Part shown: one piece after another, positions 18,930 through 27,739 of the stretch
Layout of the letters: each line of letters starts with the position of its first letter
How positions within the stretch are numbered: position 1 is the stretch's first letter
Assembly (NCBI GenBank): GCA_003696905.1
Contig: RFHJ01000206.1
Coordinates: 1-52,876 of the forward strand
DNA from: Gammaproteobacteria bacterium
GTDB taxonomy: Bacteria > Pseudomonadota > Gammaproteobacteria > Chromatiales > Chromatiaceae
Reading direction: 5' to 3'
DNA: 52,876 nt
The notes under the pieces: generated by a model
The model's database searches: none
The model's input: only the letters and a program-made list of their open reading frames with translations
Told to the model about the DNA's origin: nothing
Program-made: the position numbers and the translations under genes

Positions 18930-20756
18930 ATGTGCGGAATCGTTGGCGCCATCGCCCGGCGCGATGTCACCCCCCTCCTGCTCGAGGGCCTCAAGCGCCT
19001 GGAATATCGCGGTTACGACTCCGCCGGTATCGCCATTCGTCCCGCAGAAGGTGGCTTGCAGCGGATTCGCTCGGTGGGCAAGGTGGCGCAGCTGGAACAG
19101 TCCCTCCAGGAACGAGCGATAGGTGGCGAACTCGGCATTGCCCATACCCGCTGGGCCACCCATGGCATGCCCGCCGAGCGCAATGCCCATCCGCACATGA
19201 GCGGGGAGCGGGTGGCCATCGTGCACAACGGCATCATCGAGAACCATGCGGAACTGCGCACCGAGCTCGAGGCGCGGGGATATCGTTTCTCCTCCGAGAC
19301 GGATACCGAGGTCATCGCCCACCTGCTTGCCGACTTCCTCGACGAGGGACTGCCGGTACTCGAGGCAGTGCGCCAGGGCATCGCGTGGCTCAGCGGTGCC
19401 TACGCCCTGGCGGTGATCGACCCCGAGGACCCGGAACGCCTGGTGGTCGCGCGCTCCGGCAGTCCATTGGTGATCGGCCTTGGCGAGGGCGAGAATTTCA
19501 TTGCTTCGGACGTCTTCGCGTTGCTGCCGGTGACCCAGCGCTTCCTGTTTCTGGAGGAGGGTGACATCGCCGAGATCACCCGGGACGGCGTTACCGTCTA
19601 CAACCAGGCGGGAGAGCCGGTGGAGCGGGCAGTTCAGGTATCCCAGCTCTCCACCAGCACCACCGACAAGGGGCCGTACCGCCACTACATGCTCAAGGAG
19701 ATCTTCGAGCAGCCCGCGGTGATTGCCGAAACCCTGGAAGGTCGCGTCCACAAGGGGCGTCTTCTGGAAGAGAGCTTCGGCCATGTGGCCACTGAGCTGC
19801 TCGACCGCACCCGCGCGGTGCACATCATCGCCTGTGGGACCAGCTACCATGCCGGACTGGTCGCCAAATACTGGCTGGAAGAGATCGGTGTGGCTGCCCA
19901 CGTCGAAGTGGCCAGCGAGTATCGCTACCGCCGGGTGGTGGTGCCGGACGACTGTCTGTTCGTGAGCATCTCACAGTCCGGTGAGACGGCCGACACCCTG
20001 GCCGCGCTGCGTGCCTCGCGGGAGATGGGCTATATCGGCAGCCTGGTGGTGTGCAACGTGCCTGAGAGCTCGCTGGTGCGCGAATCCGATGTCGCCCTGA
20101 TGACCCGCGCCGGCCCCGAGATCGGTGTCGCCTCCACCAAGGCCTTCACCACCCAGCTGGTGGCCCTCAGGCTGCTCACCATTGCCCTGGCCAGGCGCCG
20201 TGGATTGGCCGCCGACGCCGAGCGTGAATTGGTCGAAGAGCTCGAGGCCCTGCCGCGCCAGGTGGAGGTCGGGTTGCAGCTGAGTGATGACATCGCCGAG
20301 ATGGCGAATGCCTTCGCCGATTTGCACAACGCGCTCTTTCTGGGGCGTGGCCCCTTCTATCCCGTGGCGATGGAAGGGGCGCTCAAGCTCAAGGAGATCT
20401 CCTATATCCACGCCGAGGCCTACCCGGCCGGGGAACTCAAGCACGGCCCGCTCGCCCTGGTAGACGAAAAGATGCCGGTGGTCTGCGCCCTGCCCGATGA
20501 CCCGTTGCTGGAGAAGGTGCTGTCCAACCTCCAGGAGGTGCGTGCCCGCGGCGGGGAGTTGTTCCTGTTCAGTGACAAGCGGGTGGAAATTCCATTGGAC
20601 CGATACCAGAACCTGACCCTCGACGACATCTGCCCGGGCACCGCCCCCATCGTCTACAGCGTGCCCTTGCAGCTGCTCGCTTACCATGTGGCGGTACTGA
20701 AGGGCACCGACGTCGATCAGCCAAGGAATCTGGCCAAGTCGGTCACGGTGGAATGA
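18930..20756 (+). CDS. glmS: Glutamine-fructose-6-phosphate aminotransferase GlmS
   Basis: This 608-residue enzyme makes glucosamine-6-phosphate from fructose-6-phosphate and glutamine. ATG 18930 gives MCGIVG, so Cys2 becomes the N-terminal nucleophile after Met removal; the longer ORF start at 18804 is rejected for that reason. The glutaminase domain contains HTRWATHG and HNGIIENH. Two SIS domains follow (CGTSYHAG, SQSGETADT, EVGVASTKAFT-like), and the C-terminus ends PRNLAKSVTVE, as is universal for GlmS. glmU-glmS spacing is 37 bases. No glmS ribozyme-like leader is expected or seen. Confidence 0.98.
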   Translation: MCGIVGAIARRDVTPLLLEGLKRLEYRGYDSAGIAIRPAEGGLQRIRSVGKVAQLEQSLQERAIGGELGIAHTRWATHGMPAERNAHPHMSGERVAIVHNGIIENHAELRTELEARGYRFSSETDTEVIAHLLADFLDEGLPVLEAVRQGIAWLSGAYALAVIDPEDPERLVVARSGSPLVIGLGEGENFIASDVFALLPVTQRFLFLEEGDIAEITRDGVTVYNQAGEPVERAVQVSQLSTSTTDKGPYRHYMLKEIFEQPAVIAETLEGRVHKGRLLEESFGHVATELLDRTRAVHIIACGTSYHAGLVAKYWLEEIGVAAHVEVASEYRYRRVVVPDDCLFVSISQSGETADTLAALRASREMGYIGSLVVCNVPESSLVRESDVALMTRAGPEIGVASTKAFTTQLVALRLLTIALARRRGLAADAERELVEELEALPRQVEVGLQLSDDIAEMANAFADLHNALFLGRGPFYPVAMEGALKLKEISYIHAEAYPAGELKHGPLALVDEKMPVVCALPDDPLLEKVLSNLQEVRARGGELFLFSDKRVEIPLDRYQNLTLDDICPGTAPIVYSVPLQLLAYHVAVLKGTDVDQPRNLAKSVTVE

Positions 20757-20889
20757 TTCGGGGGCGTCGAGCCAAGTCCTTCCCGGGGAGAGACGGCTTT
20801 CTCTCGGGCAGGGACATGCCCGCCGATGCGAAAAGCGGAAATCGGTCCCTACGCGGCGTGACCTCCGCGCTAGTGACGATCCGAGAGGG

Positions 20890-21192
20890 TCAGCGCCGAA
20901 AGTCGAACAAGGAGCACGCCGCACCGTCTCTTCCGGCCAATACGCTGTCCACGTCCGGGTGCTGTCGCACCTTGGCGACGATCTCCTGGTAAAGCGCCTC
21001 GGGGGTGTTCGAGGCGAAGGTCATGTCCACGTGGCCTGAATCGGTAATGCGATATTGCACGTATTCGAAGCTGTCCTCATAGTCCCAGAGTATTTCCGAG
21101 ACGGCATCTTCCGCCGCTGCTCCGTCGGCCATCGCCGCGTTAGGGATCAGCCAGGCGAAGGCGATGATGGGGATGATTCTCGTTCTGGTCAT
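20890..21192 (-). CDS. Small secreted protein, unknown function
   Basis: This 100-residue protein has a signal peptide (cleavage after AAMA, ~22). The mature part is ~78 residues, acidic, with one cysteine near the C-terminus (GAACSLFDF). The middle contains EYVQYRITDSGHVDMTFASNTPEALYQ and then VRQHPDVDSVLAGRDG, giving an alternating strand/helix pattern of a small alpha/beta domain. I do not recognise the family. It is convergent with glmS, and the next gene downstream of its promoter side is divergent, so it is probably a single-gene unit. Codon use resembles its neighbours. Confidence 0.7.
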   Translation of the reverse strand: MTRTRIIPIIAFAWLIPNAAMADGAAAEDAVSEILWDYEDSFEYVQYRITDSGHVDMTFASNTPEALYQEIVAKVRQHPDVDSVLAGRDGAACSLFDFRR

Positions 21193-21335
21193 GGTGTACT
21201 CCTCCGTGTCTGTGGTCTATCTCTCCTGGACGCTGGGAGAAACGATGACAGCCTTCCTCTCAGGGTCACCGGCTAGAATAGTAGGTGGGTGGGGTGCTGC
21301 AAGAACGGCCCCGGGGATTGGAAGGAAGCTATCCA

Positions 21336-21869
21336 ATGCGGCGTTGTCACTACTTTGCCTACGGCTCCAACATGTTCACGCCTCGGATCGGTGCGCGGAT
21401 CGGTTCGGCAAGGGTGATCGGTGTGGCTGCGCTTTCCGGTCATGTGCTGCGTTTCCACAAGCGAGGCAGGGATGGTTCCGGAAAGTGTGATGCGTTCTGG
21501 ACCGGTAACGGGGATGACCTGGTCAGGGGGGTGCTTTTCGAGGTTACGGAGGCGGACATGTGCGTGCTGGATCGCCATGAAGGGCGGGGAAACGGTTATG
21601 CGCGAGAAGAGGTGCGAGTCGAGATGGCCGGGGGTGCAAGCGTCACGGCGCTGACCTACCAGGCGACCTGGATCGATCCCATGCGCCAGCCCTACCACTG
21701 GTACAAACACCACGTATTGGCAGGCGCCCGTGAACACGGTCTGCCGGAAGCCTATATCGGTGCCATAGCGGCCACGCCCTCCTTGGCCGATCCGGTGGCA
21801 ACGCGCCAGCAACGGGAAATGGCGATCCACCATCGGCCTGGGCTACCCTTCACAACCCTACCGGCATGA
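21336..21869 (+). CDS. Gamma-glutamylcyclotransferase-family protein
   Basis: This is a 177-residue GGCT-like (AIG2/BtrG-fold) protein. ATG 21336 is preceded by GGAAGGA and opens with the diagnostic YFAYGSNM motif at residues ~6-13. The catalytic glutamate is expected in VLDRHEGRGNGY. These enzymes cyclise gamma-glutamyl groups, releasing 5-oxoproline, in glutathione turnover or in amino-acid deprotection. The substrate cannot be told from sequence. It is followed by the UPF0149 gene at ~120 bases on the same strand. Confidence 0.88.
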   Translation: MRRCHYFAYGSNMFTPRIGARIGSARVIGVAALSGHVLRFHKRGRDGSGKCDAFWTGNGDDLVRGVLFEVTEADMCVLDRHEGRGNGYAREEVRVEMAGGASVTALTYQATWIDPMRQPYHWYKHHVLAGAREHGLPEAYIGAIAATPSLADPVATRQQREMAIHHRPGLPFTTLPA

Positions 21870-21989
21870 TCATTGCTACGCCTGCGCGGGAGGCTCTCTA
21901 TCGAGACATCGTGGCCGGCATCGAGCGCGGATGAAGCCTTTCCTCTGCCATGCGACAATTCGTGCCCGATCGATACGGCAGGCCACACC

Positions 21990-22544
21990 ATGAACCGAGA
22001 CGATTTCCTCCAGCCCGAAGAGTTGGACAAGCTGCAGACCACCTTGGTCGAACACATGCAGCCTTCCGGCAGTATGCCGCTCGATGCAGCGCACGGTTTC
22101 CTGACTGCGACGGCGGCCCATCCCGGTCGGATCAGTGCCGAGCAGGCGCGTGCCCGCGTGCTTGGCGAGATCGCCGGCGAGGCGGGTATCGAGCCCCTGT
22201 TGCGGAAATTTCACGAGCAGCTGCTGCGCGATCTGGAGAGCGGTGAGTATGGTCCCCTGATCATGCAGATGCCCCGTGAGGATGGCAGCGTACTGCCCTT
22301 GCCCTATGGCTGGTGCGAGGGCTATGTGCTCGGTCTGAACACCGCCGGCGATGACCTGCGCGAGAAGGCGGCTGCAGACCAGCAGGCCGCGGCGCGTCTG
22401 ACGCCCATCTTTGCCTTTCTCATGTACGACGAGCAGCAGATGTTCGATCCCCCCGACGAGCAGGCACACCGCGAGACGGTGGGCGAGCTGGGCGAGGCGG
22501 CGGTATGGTTGCATCACTGGTGGCGGCAGCAAGAACAGGCATGA
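21990..22544 (+). CDS. UPF0149/YecA-family protein
   Basis: This is a 184-residue member of the UPF0149 (YgfB/YecA) family. ATG 21990 starts MNRDDFLQPEEL; the longer ORF from 21873 has no ribosome-binding site support. Typical family features are LDAAHGFLTA near the N-terminus, GWCEGYVLGL in the middle and a C-terminal helix with YDEQQMFD. There is no SEC-C zinc tail, so it is of the YgfB type. Function is poorly known; YgfB in pseudomonads affects gene expression. Its stop overlaps the next start (ATGA), so the two are coupled. Confidence 0.85.
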   Translation: MNRDDFLQPEELDKLQTTLVEHMQPSGSMPLDAAHGFLTATAAHPGRISAEQARARVLGEIAGEAGIEPLLRKFHEQLLRDLESGEYGPLIMQMPREDGSVLPLPYGWCEGYVLGLNTAGDDLREKAAADQQAAARLTPIFAFLMYDEQQMFDPPDEQAHRETVGELGEAAVWLHHWWRQQEQA

Positions 22545-23215
22545 GACGCACCCTATCGGCTGCCTTGCTCTGCCTCTTGGCGGGACTGGCATCGGCGGCC
22601 CATATCACCGACAAGCTGGTGATCGGGCTCTACGAGCAGCCCGATTTGTCGGACAAGCCCAAGCGACTGCTCACCAGTGGAACCCCCATCGAGGTGCTGG
22701 AGCAGAAGAAGGGCAAGGCGCGGGTGCGCCTCGGCGACGGTATAACGGGCTGGATCGAGGCGCGTTATGTGTCGGAGGCCAAGCCTGCGGCCATGGCCCT
22801 GCTGGAGGCGCAGGCGGAGATCCGGCGGCTCAAGAAGCAGCTGGAGAAACCCGGGATGGTACAGGGGACGTCGGACACTCGTCCCCTGCCCTCGGCGGAA
22901 AAAACCCGGTTGGGTCTCGAGCTGGGCAAGGCACGGGAGCGCATCGCGGAGCTGGAGCGTTCACTCGCCGATCTCCCCCGCCTCGAAGCGGCTGTGAAGG
23001 AGCGGGATGCGTTGGCCGCCCGCCTGGAGGCGATCCGCGAGGCCCTGGGGGACGAGCGGAAATCGACCCAGACAGGACCGGAGGAGCGCAAGGGCGCCGA
23101 GCGCGGTTGGTGGTTGTGGCTCGGCGCAGTGGGGCTACTAATGTTCGGCTTCGGCGCCGGTGTGTTCTTCATCAAGCAACGGATCAGCCGTCGATTCCGC
23201 GGCCTGAGAATCTGA
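22541..23215 (+). CDS. SH3-domain, coiled-coil membrane protein (TIGR04211-like)
   Basis: This is a 224-residue protein starting inside the previous stop codon (ATGA). A signal peptide ends near AASAAH (20). A bacterial SH3 domain follows (residues ~25-80, with GITGWIEARYV), then a coiled coil of ~90 residues rich in Glu, Arg, Leu and Ala, and a single transmembrane helix near 192-212 (WLWLGAVGLLMFGFGAGVFF), with a short basic cytoplasmic tail. This layout matches the YgiM/TIGR04211 family of envelope proteins of unknown function. It likely spans from the inner membrane into the periplasm. Confidence 0.85.
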   Translation: MRRTLSAALLCLLAGLASAAHITDKLVIGLYEQPDLSDKPKRLLTSGTPIEVLEQKKGKARVRLGDGITGWIEARYVSEAKPAAMALLEAQAEIRRLKKQLEKPGMVQGTSDTRPLPSAEKTRLGLELGKARERIAELERSLADLPRLEAAVKERDALAARLEAIREALGDERKSTQTGPEERKGAERGWWLWLGAVGLLMFGFGAGVFFIKQRISRRFRGLRI

Positions 23216-23227
23216 TCTCCGTAGACC

Positions 23228-24238
23228 CTATTTGCCCTTCGCGGCGGCGTATTCGAACGAATCGTAGTGGATCTGCTCTCCGGGCACGCCGCATTCGCGC
23301 AGGGCATCGAGTGCCGCCTTGACCATCACCGGCGGCCCGGCCATGTAGATGTCGTAGTCGGCCGGGTTGTCGATATCCTGCAACACTGCTTCATGGACGA
23401 AGCCCTTGCGCCCATCCCAGTCGGGGTCGGGTTCAGACAATACCGGGACATAGCGGAAGTTCTCGTGCGCCCGTGCCCACTGCTCCGGCAGGTTGGGCAG
23501 GTATAAGTCACGTTTCGAGCGCACGCCCCAGTAGAGGGTCATGGGCCGGTCGATGCCCTTGTGGAAGGCGTGTTCGATCTGGGATTTCAACGGTGCCAGG
23601 CCGGTGCCGCCGCCGATGAACAGCATCGGGCGGTCCGAGTCCTCGTCCAGCACGAAGCTGCCATGGGGGCCTTCCAGGCGCAGGATGGTCTGGTCCTTCA
23701 GCTTGCTGAATACCCAATCGGTGAACTTGCCGCCGTCCACGTGCCGGATGTGCAGTTCGATCAGCTCGTCGTCCTCCGGGGCATTGGCGATGGAGAAGGC
23801 GCGGTGGCTGCCGTCGGCCAGGACGAAGTCGATGTACTGTCCGGCCCGGAACTGCAGGCGCTGGCCCTCGGGCAGCTTCAGCCACAGGCGCACCACGTCG
23901 TGGGCCAGGTGCTCGATCTTCTGTACCCGGCAGGGAAGCATTCGCACCTCGATCTGGTCGGGTGCCGCCACCTCGCGTGCCTCCAGCACCAGGTCGCTCT
24001 GCGGGTGGGCCACGCAGGGCAGGCACTTGTCCTCCGGCTCGTGCTCAAGGGCCTCGGGCGGGCCGTCCGGGTATTCCACCTCACCCTCGGCCAGGGTGGC
24101 GATGCAGGATCCGCAACGGCCGCTGCGGCAACCATACGGCAGACCGATGCTCTGGCGGATCGCCGCATCCAGCACGCTCTCGCCGTCTTCGACCTGGAAT
24201 TGCCGACCGCTGGGGAGCAGAGTGATCTTGAAGCTCAT
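23228..24238 (-). CDS. NAD(P)H-flavin reductase with plant-type 2Fe-2S domain (AscD/CDP-glucoseen reductase-like)
   Basis: This 336-residue oxidoreductase has an N-terminal plant-type ferredoxin domain with C37, C42, C45 and C75 (GCRSGRCGSC and CLPC) for one 2Fe-2S cluster. A ferredoxin-NADP reductase module follows: the FAD-binding RAFSIANAP motif and the NAD(P) pocket GGGTGLAPLKSQ. Start 24238 (MSFKITLLPSG) is chosen because the longer ORF only adds intergenic sequence. Such proteins are often annotated CDP-6-deoxy-delta-3,4-glucoseen reductase, but no dideoxysugar genes are nearby. It is better seen as a general electron-transfer reductase for an unknown oxygenase or iron-sulfur partner. 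It is convergent with the SH3 gene at 12 bases. Confidence 0.87.
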   Translation of the reverse strand: MSFKITLLPSGRQFQVEDGESVLDAAIRQSIGLPYGCRSGRCGSCIATLAEGEVEYPDGPPEALEHEPEDKCLPCVAHPQSDLVLEAREVAAPDQIEVRMLPCRVQKIEHLAHDVVRLWLKLPEGQRLQFRAGQYIDFVLADGSHRAFSIANAPEDDELIELHIRHVDGGKFTDWVFSKLKDQTILRLEGPHGSFVLDEDSDRPMLFIGGGTGLAPLKSQIEHAFHKGIDRPMTLYWGVRSKRDLYLPNLPEQWARAHENFRYVPVLSEPDPDWDGRKGFVHEAVLQDIDNPADYDIYMAGPPVMVKAALDALRECGVPGEQIHYDSFEYAAAKGK

Positions 24239-24346
24239 GTTGTGCCCGTCATGCAAAGTGAGAGAATGCGGCATTCTCGGTGATTACCCGGCGCAAGAAA
24301 ACCCTTTCGGGGCGCGTGAAACCGGGTGCTGGCAACAGGAGAGGGG

Positions 24347-25204
24347 ATGAGCTTAATCGTCGGATGTGGCTATCTGGGCAGGCGCCTGGCCCGCGTGCTA
24401 CGGGCAGAGGGCGATCCTGTGCGTGGGGTCGTGCGCAGTATTCCTTCCGCCCAGCGGGTTGCGGAGGAGGGCATTCCGGCGCTGCTGGGCGACCTCGATG
24501 AGCGCGGTCTGCTGGCCGGCAGTACCGCCGACGAGTTGGTCTATTACCTGGTACCGCCGCCGGCGCAGGGGCGCGAAGACCGGCGCATGCAGCGTTTTCT
24601 CGAGGGCCTGGCCGAGAGCGGCCAGCCGCGGCGGATCCTCTACATCAGCACCACGGGGGTCTATGGCGATTGTGCCGGGCAGTGGGTGGACGAGACCTGG
24701 CCGGTCAATCCCCAGGTGGATCGCGCCCGGCGGCGTTGGGATGCCGAGCAACGATTGCAGCACTGGCGGGAGCAGACCGGCGGCGAGCTGGTGATTCTAC
24801 GCGTGGCCGGCATCTATGGCCCCGGCAAGCTGCCGCTCGCGCGGCTGCGCAAGGGCCTGCCCATGGTCGCGCCCGCGCAGGCCCCCTGGACCAACCGCAT
24901 CCATGTGGACGACCTGGTGCAGGCCTGCAGGCTGGCCATGGCGCGCGGCCGCAGCGGGGAGGTCTACAACGCCTGCGACGGTTCGCCGGGCAACATGGCG
25001 GACTATTTCAACCGGGTGGCGGATCTGGCCGGTCTGCCGCGTCCGCCGGTGATCGATCTGGCCGAGGCGGAAGGCGCCCTCTCAGCCGGACTGCGCTCGT
25101 ATCTGGCCGAATCGCGCCGCCTGCGCAACGACAAGCTGCTGCGTGAGCTGGGGTTGGTGTTGCGCTATCCGGATCTGGAGGCCGGGCTCCCGGCGTGTTT
25201 CTGA
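24347..25204 (+). CDS. NAD-dependent epimerase/dehydratase-family protein (YeeZ-like SDR)
   Basis: This is a 285-residue extended short-chain dehydrogenase. ATG 24347 follows a strong AGGAGAGGGG ribosome-binding site. The N-terminal nucleotide loop is VGCGYLGRRL, a GxGxxG variant. YISTTGVYGD in the middle is typical of sugar-nucleotide epimerase-like proteins, and NRIHVDDLVQAC marks the cofactor-side helix. It resembles the YeeZ subgroup, whose substrate is not known. It is divergent from the flavin reductase with a ~108-base intergenic region, and convergent with the next gene at 6 bases. Confidence 0.85.
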   Translation: MSLIVGCGYLGRRLARVLRAEGDPVRGVVRSIPSAQRVAEEGIPALLGDLDERGLLAGSTADELVYYLVPPPAQGREDRRMQRFLEGLAESGQPRRILYISTTGVYGDCAGQWVDETWPVNPQVDRARRRWDAEQRLQHWREQTGGELVILRVAGIYGPGKLPLARLRKGLPMVAPAQAPWTNRIHVDDLVQACRLAMARGRSGEVYNACDGSPGNMADYFNRVADLAGLPRPPVIDLAEAEGALSAGLRSYLAESRRLRNDKLLRELGLVLRYPDLEAGLPACF

Positions 25205-25210
25205 GCCGCC

Positions 25211-25603
25211 TCAATGGACCCGACCGGGGACGCTGACGGTCACCTCGCGACCGCCGTAGCCGTGCACCAGGTCATGGGCGCGAACCTTGATCCAGGTGAG
25301 CCCGGGCGGGATGCGCACCGAACCCAGGCTGCGGGTAAACGGCTGCTCGTGCACATGGGGATGCAGCAGGGTGCGGGTGGCGATCACCTTGCCGGCAGGA
25401 CCCAGCACCTCCCATCGGTTGGCATAGTGGTCCCAGCCGGTATCCCGATGGCGCACCGTGGTGGCGATACGGAAGCTGCCATCGTCATTGGGGCTGATGT
25501 GCACCGCCAGCACATCTGCCTTGCCGGCGAATACCGGGGCGGCCGTAGCGGCGAGCAGAATCGTCGTCAGGAGATATCCAGCCAGTCGATGATGGGGTCC
25601 CAC
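25211..25603 (-). CDS. Small secreted protein, conserved-looking, unknown function
   Basis: This 130-residue protein has a signal peptide (cleavage after PVFA, ~26). The mature domain (~104 residues) is histidine-rich and beta-strand-rich: HRDTGWDHYANRWEVLG, LHPHVHEQPFTRSL, DLVHGYGG. The HxHxxEQPF stretch and other histidines would allow metal binding, but I do not recognise a defined family with certainty. The start codon lies inside the 3' end of the ParA-like gene (37-base overlap), so translation is coupled; no better start was found downstream. It is the last gene of an lptM-lysA-parA-like operon. Confidence 0.78.
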   Translation of the reverse strand: MGPHHRLAGYLLTTILLAATAAPVFAGKADVLAVHISPNDDGSFRIATTVRHRDTGWDHYANRWEVLGPAGKVIATRTLLHPHVHEQPFTRSLGSVRIPPGLTWIKVRAHDLVHGYGGREVTVSVPGRVH

Positions 25604-26193
25604 GTCTCAACGTCCTTGGCGACGGCCGAAGGGGCCAACTCGAAGATGCCCAGCCCCGTCTCCGCCGACCGGATGTAGTTCTGGCTCTCGCGCAGATGGG
25701 TCAGCACCGGCACCTCGAAGCGTCGGAGGAAATCCTCCAGCACCTGATAGATGCGGGTATTCTCGCGCACCCGGTTCTCCACCAGGGCGACACGCGTCTG
25801 TCCCCTTGAGACGCGCCCGCTGGTGATCAGTTCCTCGAGAAAACGTGCGGCAGCTCTCATATCGATCAGTGAGGGCAGGACCGGGACCAACAGGGCATCG
25901 GCGCGCCGCAACAGCGCCGTCAGTTCGGGGCCAATGGTGCGTGCCGGGGCATCGCCGATCTCGATCTCGGTGCCGCGGGAGGCGCGCTGGCCCGCCGGGG
26001 CATCGATCCCTTCGATGATCGGCACGCCTTCGTAGTCCTGGCGCGCCATCAGCCAGTCGAGGCTGGATTTCTGCGGGTCGTAATCGCACAGCGCCACCTT
26101 GCGACCATCGTCGGCATACCAGGTGGCGAGATTGGTGGCGAGGGTGGTCTTGCCGCACCCGCCCTTGGGGTTGAGACAGAGAATCTTTTGCAT
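25567..26193 (-). CDS. Orphan ParA/MinD-family ATPase
   Basis: This is a 208-residue P-loop ATPase of the ParA/MinD class. The start at 26193 gives the proper N-terminus MQKILCLNPKGGCGKTT, in which the deviant Walker A has Cys where ParA usually has Val or Thr. The switch I/A' motif CDYDPQKSSLDW is present, and the hydrophobic helix with LLVPVLPS follows. No parB partner is adjacent. Orphan ParAs of this size position polar complexes, flagella, chemoreceptors or carboxysomes. It sits between lysA and a small secreted protein, a context that does not reveal its cargo. Confidence 0.87.
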   Translation of the reverse strand: MQKILCLNPKGGCGKTTLATNLATWYADDGRKVALCDYDPQKSSLDWLMARQDYEGVPIIEGIDAPAGQRASRGTEIEIGDAPARTIGPELTALLRRADALLVPVLPSLIDMRAAARFLEELITSGRVSRGQTRVALVENRVRENTRIYQVLEDFLRRFEVPVLTHLRESQNYIRSAETGLGIFELAPSAVAKDVETWDPIIDWLDIS

Positions 26194-26271
26194 GGTGCGA
26201 TTCCTCCGAAAGCAGGGTGGAGGATTACAGGTCAAGCCGCAGTGCGATGCAAGCGTCGCCCGGGGAGCCTT

Positions 26272-27522
26272 TCACGCCTCGAGGATCCTCTCGCTGCCGA
26301 ACAGGTCGTCGAGGGTTTCGCGGGGCCGCGCTACATGGATCCGCGCGCCATCCACCAGGATCTCGGGCGGCCGCGGGCGGCTGTTGTAGTTGGAGGCCAT
26401 GGTGAAGCCATAGGCACCGGCCGAGCGCACCGCCAGCAGGCTGCCCTCGCGGAGGGTGAGGCGGCGCTGCTTGGCAAGAAAGTCGCCGGTCTCGCACACC
26501 GGACCGACCAGGTCGTAGATGCCTTCACGGCCTTCGGGGTGCTGCGCCACGGTCACGATCTCCTGCCACGCCTGATAGAGCGCCGGGCGTAGCAGATCGT
26601 TCATGGCGGCATCGATGATTGCAAAGTCCCTGGCTGCGGTGGGCTTGAGATACTCCACCCGGGTCAGCAGCACCCCTGCGTTGGCCGCGATGGCGCGACC
26701 CGGCTCGATGAAGAGCTCGGTGCGACGATCGCCCAGGCGTGCGGCCAGCGCAGCGGCGTATTCTGCGGGTTCGGGGGGTGTTTCGTCGCGGTAGCGCACG
26801 CCCAGGCCGCCCCCCAGGTCCAGGTGGTCGATGGCGATGCCCTCGTCTGCCAGCCGGTCCACCAGGGCGAGCACCCGGTCCAGGGCGTCGAGAAAGGGCG
26901 CCAGCTCCGTGAGTTGGGAGCCGATGTGGCAGTCGACCCCGGAGACTGCGAGGTGCGACGATTCGGCGATTCGACGGTAGAGCGCTGGTGCCTGCTCGAT
27001 GGGGATGCCGAACTTGTTCTCCTTCAGTCCGGTGGAGATGTAGGGATGGGTCTGGGCATCCACGTCCGGGTTGACCCGCAACGCCACCGGGGCCGGCCTG
27101 CCCATGGCCGCGGCGACGTCCTCGAGCCGGTCCAGTTCGGCCTCCGACTCGACGTTGAAGCAACGTATGCCGAGTTCCAGGGCCCGCTCCATCTCGTCGC
27201 GGCGCTTGCCCACGCCAGAGAACACCACCTTGCCAGCCTCACCGCCTGCGGCCACCACCCGCTCCAGCTCACCGGCCGAGACGATGTCGAAACCGGAACC
27301 CAGGCGTGCCAGCAGATTGAGCACGGCCAGGTTGGAATTGGCCTTGACCGCATAGCAGACCAGATGGGGATGGCCGGCGAAGGCCCGATCGAAGGCGTGC
27401 CAATGCCTTTCCAGGGTGGCGCGGCTATAGACATAGGCGGGCGTGCCGTGGGCCTCGGCGATCTCCCGCAGCGGAACCTCTTCGGCATAGAGTTCCCCGC
27501 TGCGATACTGGAAATGATCCAT
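26272..27522 (-). CDS. lysA: Diaminopimelate decarboxylase LysA
   Basis: This is a 416-residue fold-III PLP enzyme making L-lysine from meso-diaminopimelate. The PLP lysine is in YAVKANSN (K60). DCHIGSQ, the glycine loop LGGGLGVRY and the second-subunit cysteine motif VCETGDFLA complete the active site. The length is normal. ATG 27522 lies directly after the lptM stop codon. In many relatives dapF follows lysA, but here an orphan ParA gene does, 78 bases on. Confidence 0.97.
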   Translation of the reverse strand: MDHFQYRSGELYAEEVPLREIAEAHGTPAYVYSRATLERHWHAFDRAFAGHPHLVCYAVKANSNLAVLNLLARLGSGFDIVSAGELERVVAAGGEAGKVVFSGVGKRRDEMERALELGIRCFNVESEAELDRLEDVAAAMGRPAPVALRVNPDVDAQTHPYISTGLKENKFGIPIEQAPALYRRIAESSHLAVSGVDCHIGSQLTELAPFLDALDRVLALVDRLADEGIAIDHLDLGGGLGVRYRDETPPEPAEYAAALAARLGDRRTELFIEPGRAIAANAGVLLTRVEYLKPTAARDFAIIDAAMNDLLRPALYQAWQEIVTVAQHPEGREGIYDLVGPVCETGDFLAKQRRLTLREGSLLAVRSAGAYGFTMASNYNSRPRPPEILVDGARIHVARPRETLDDLFGSERILEA

Positions 27523-27639
27523 TCAACGCCCTCCGGTCTGCGCGGCCGGATCGTCCTTGGGCAGGTAGAGGGGACCCTTATGCCCGCAGCCGGCCAGCAG
27601 CAGGCCGCCGAGCAAGAGGAGGGGGAGCAGCAGTCGCAT
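27523..27639 (-). CDS. lptM: LPS-assembly lipoprotein LptM (YifL-like)
   Basis: This is a 38-residue lipoprotein, too short to appear alone in the ORF track (it ends the 27523-27930 ORF). The start at 27639 gives MRLLLPLLLLGGLLLAGC with Cys18 in a lipobox, followed by the family signature GHKGPLYLP. LptM stabilises disulfide formation in the outer-membrane LPS translocon LptDE. The gene typically precedes lysA or dapF, as here, where its stop is immediately followed by the lysA ATG. Confidence 0.9.
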   Translation of the reverse strand: MRLLLPLLLLGGLLLAGCGHKGPLYLPKDDPAAQTGGR

Positions 27640-27739
27640 GGGCTTGTCCTGTGGTCGGAAATGGCGCGAGTATACGGCAGGGGCCAGGTTTGGGGGTAGG
27701 ATAGGCAATGCCTGGCGGCAGCCGAGGACAGTGCAGCGC

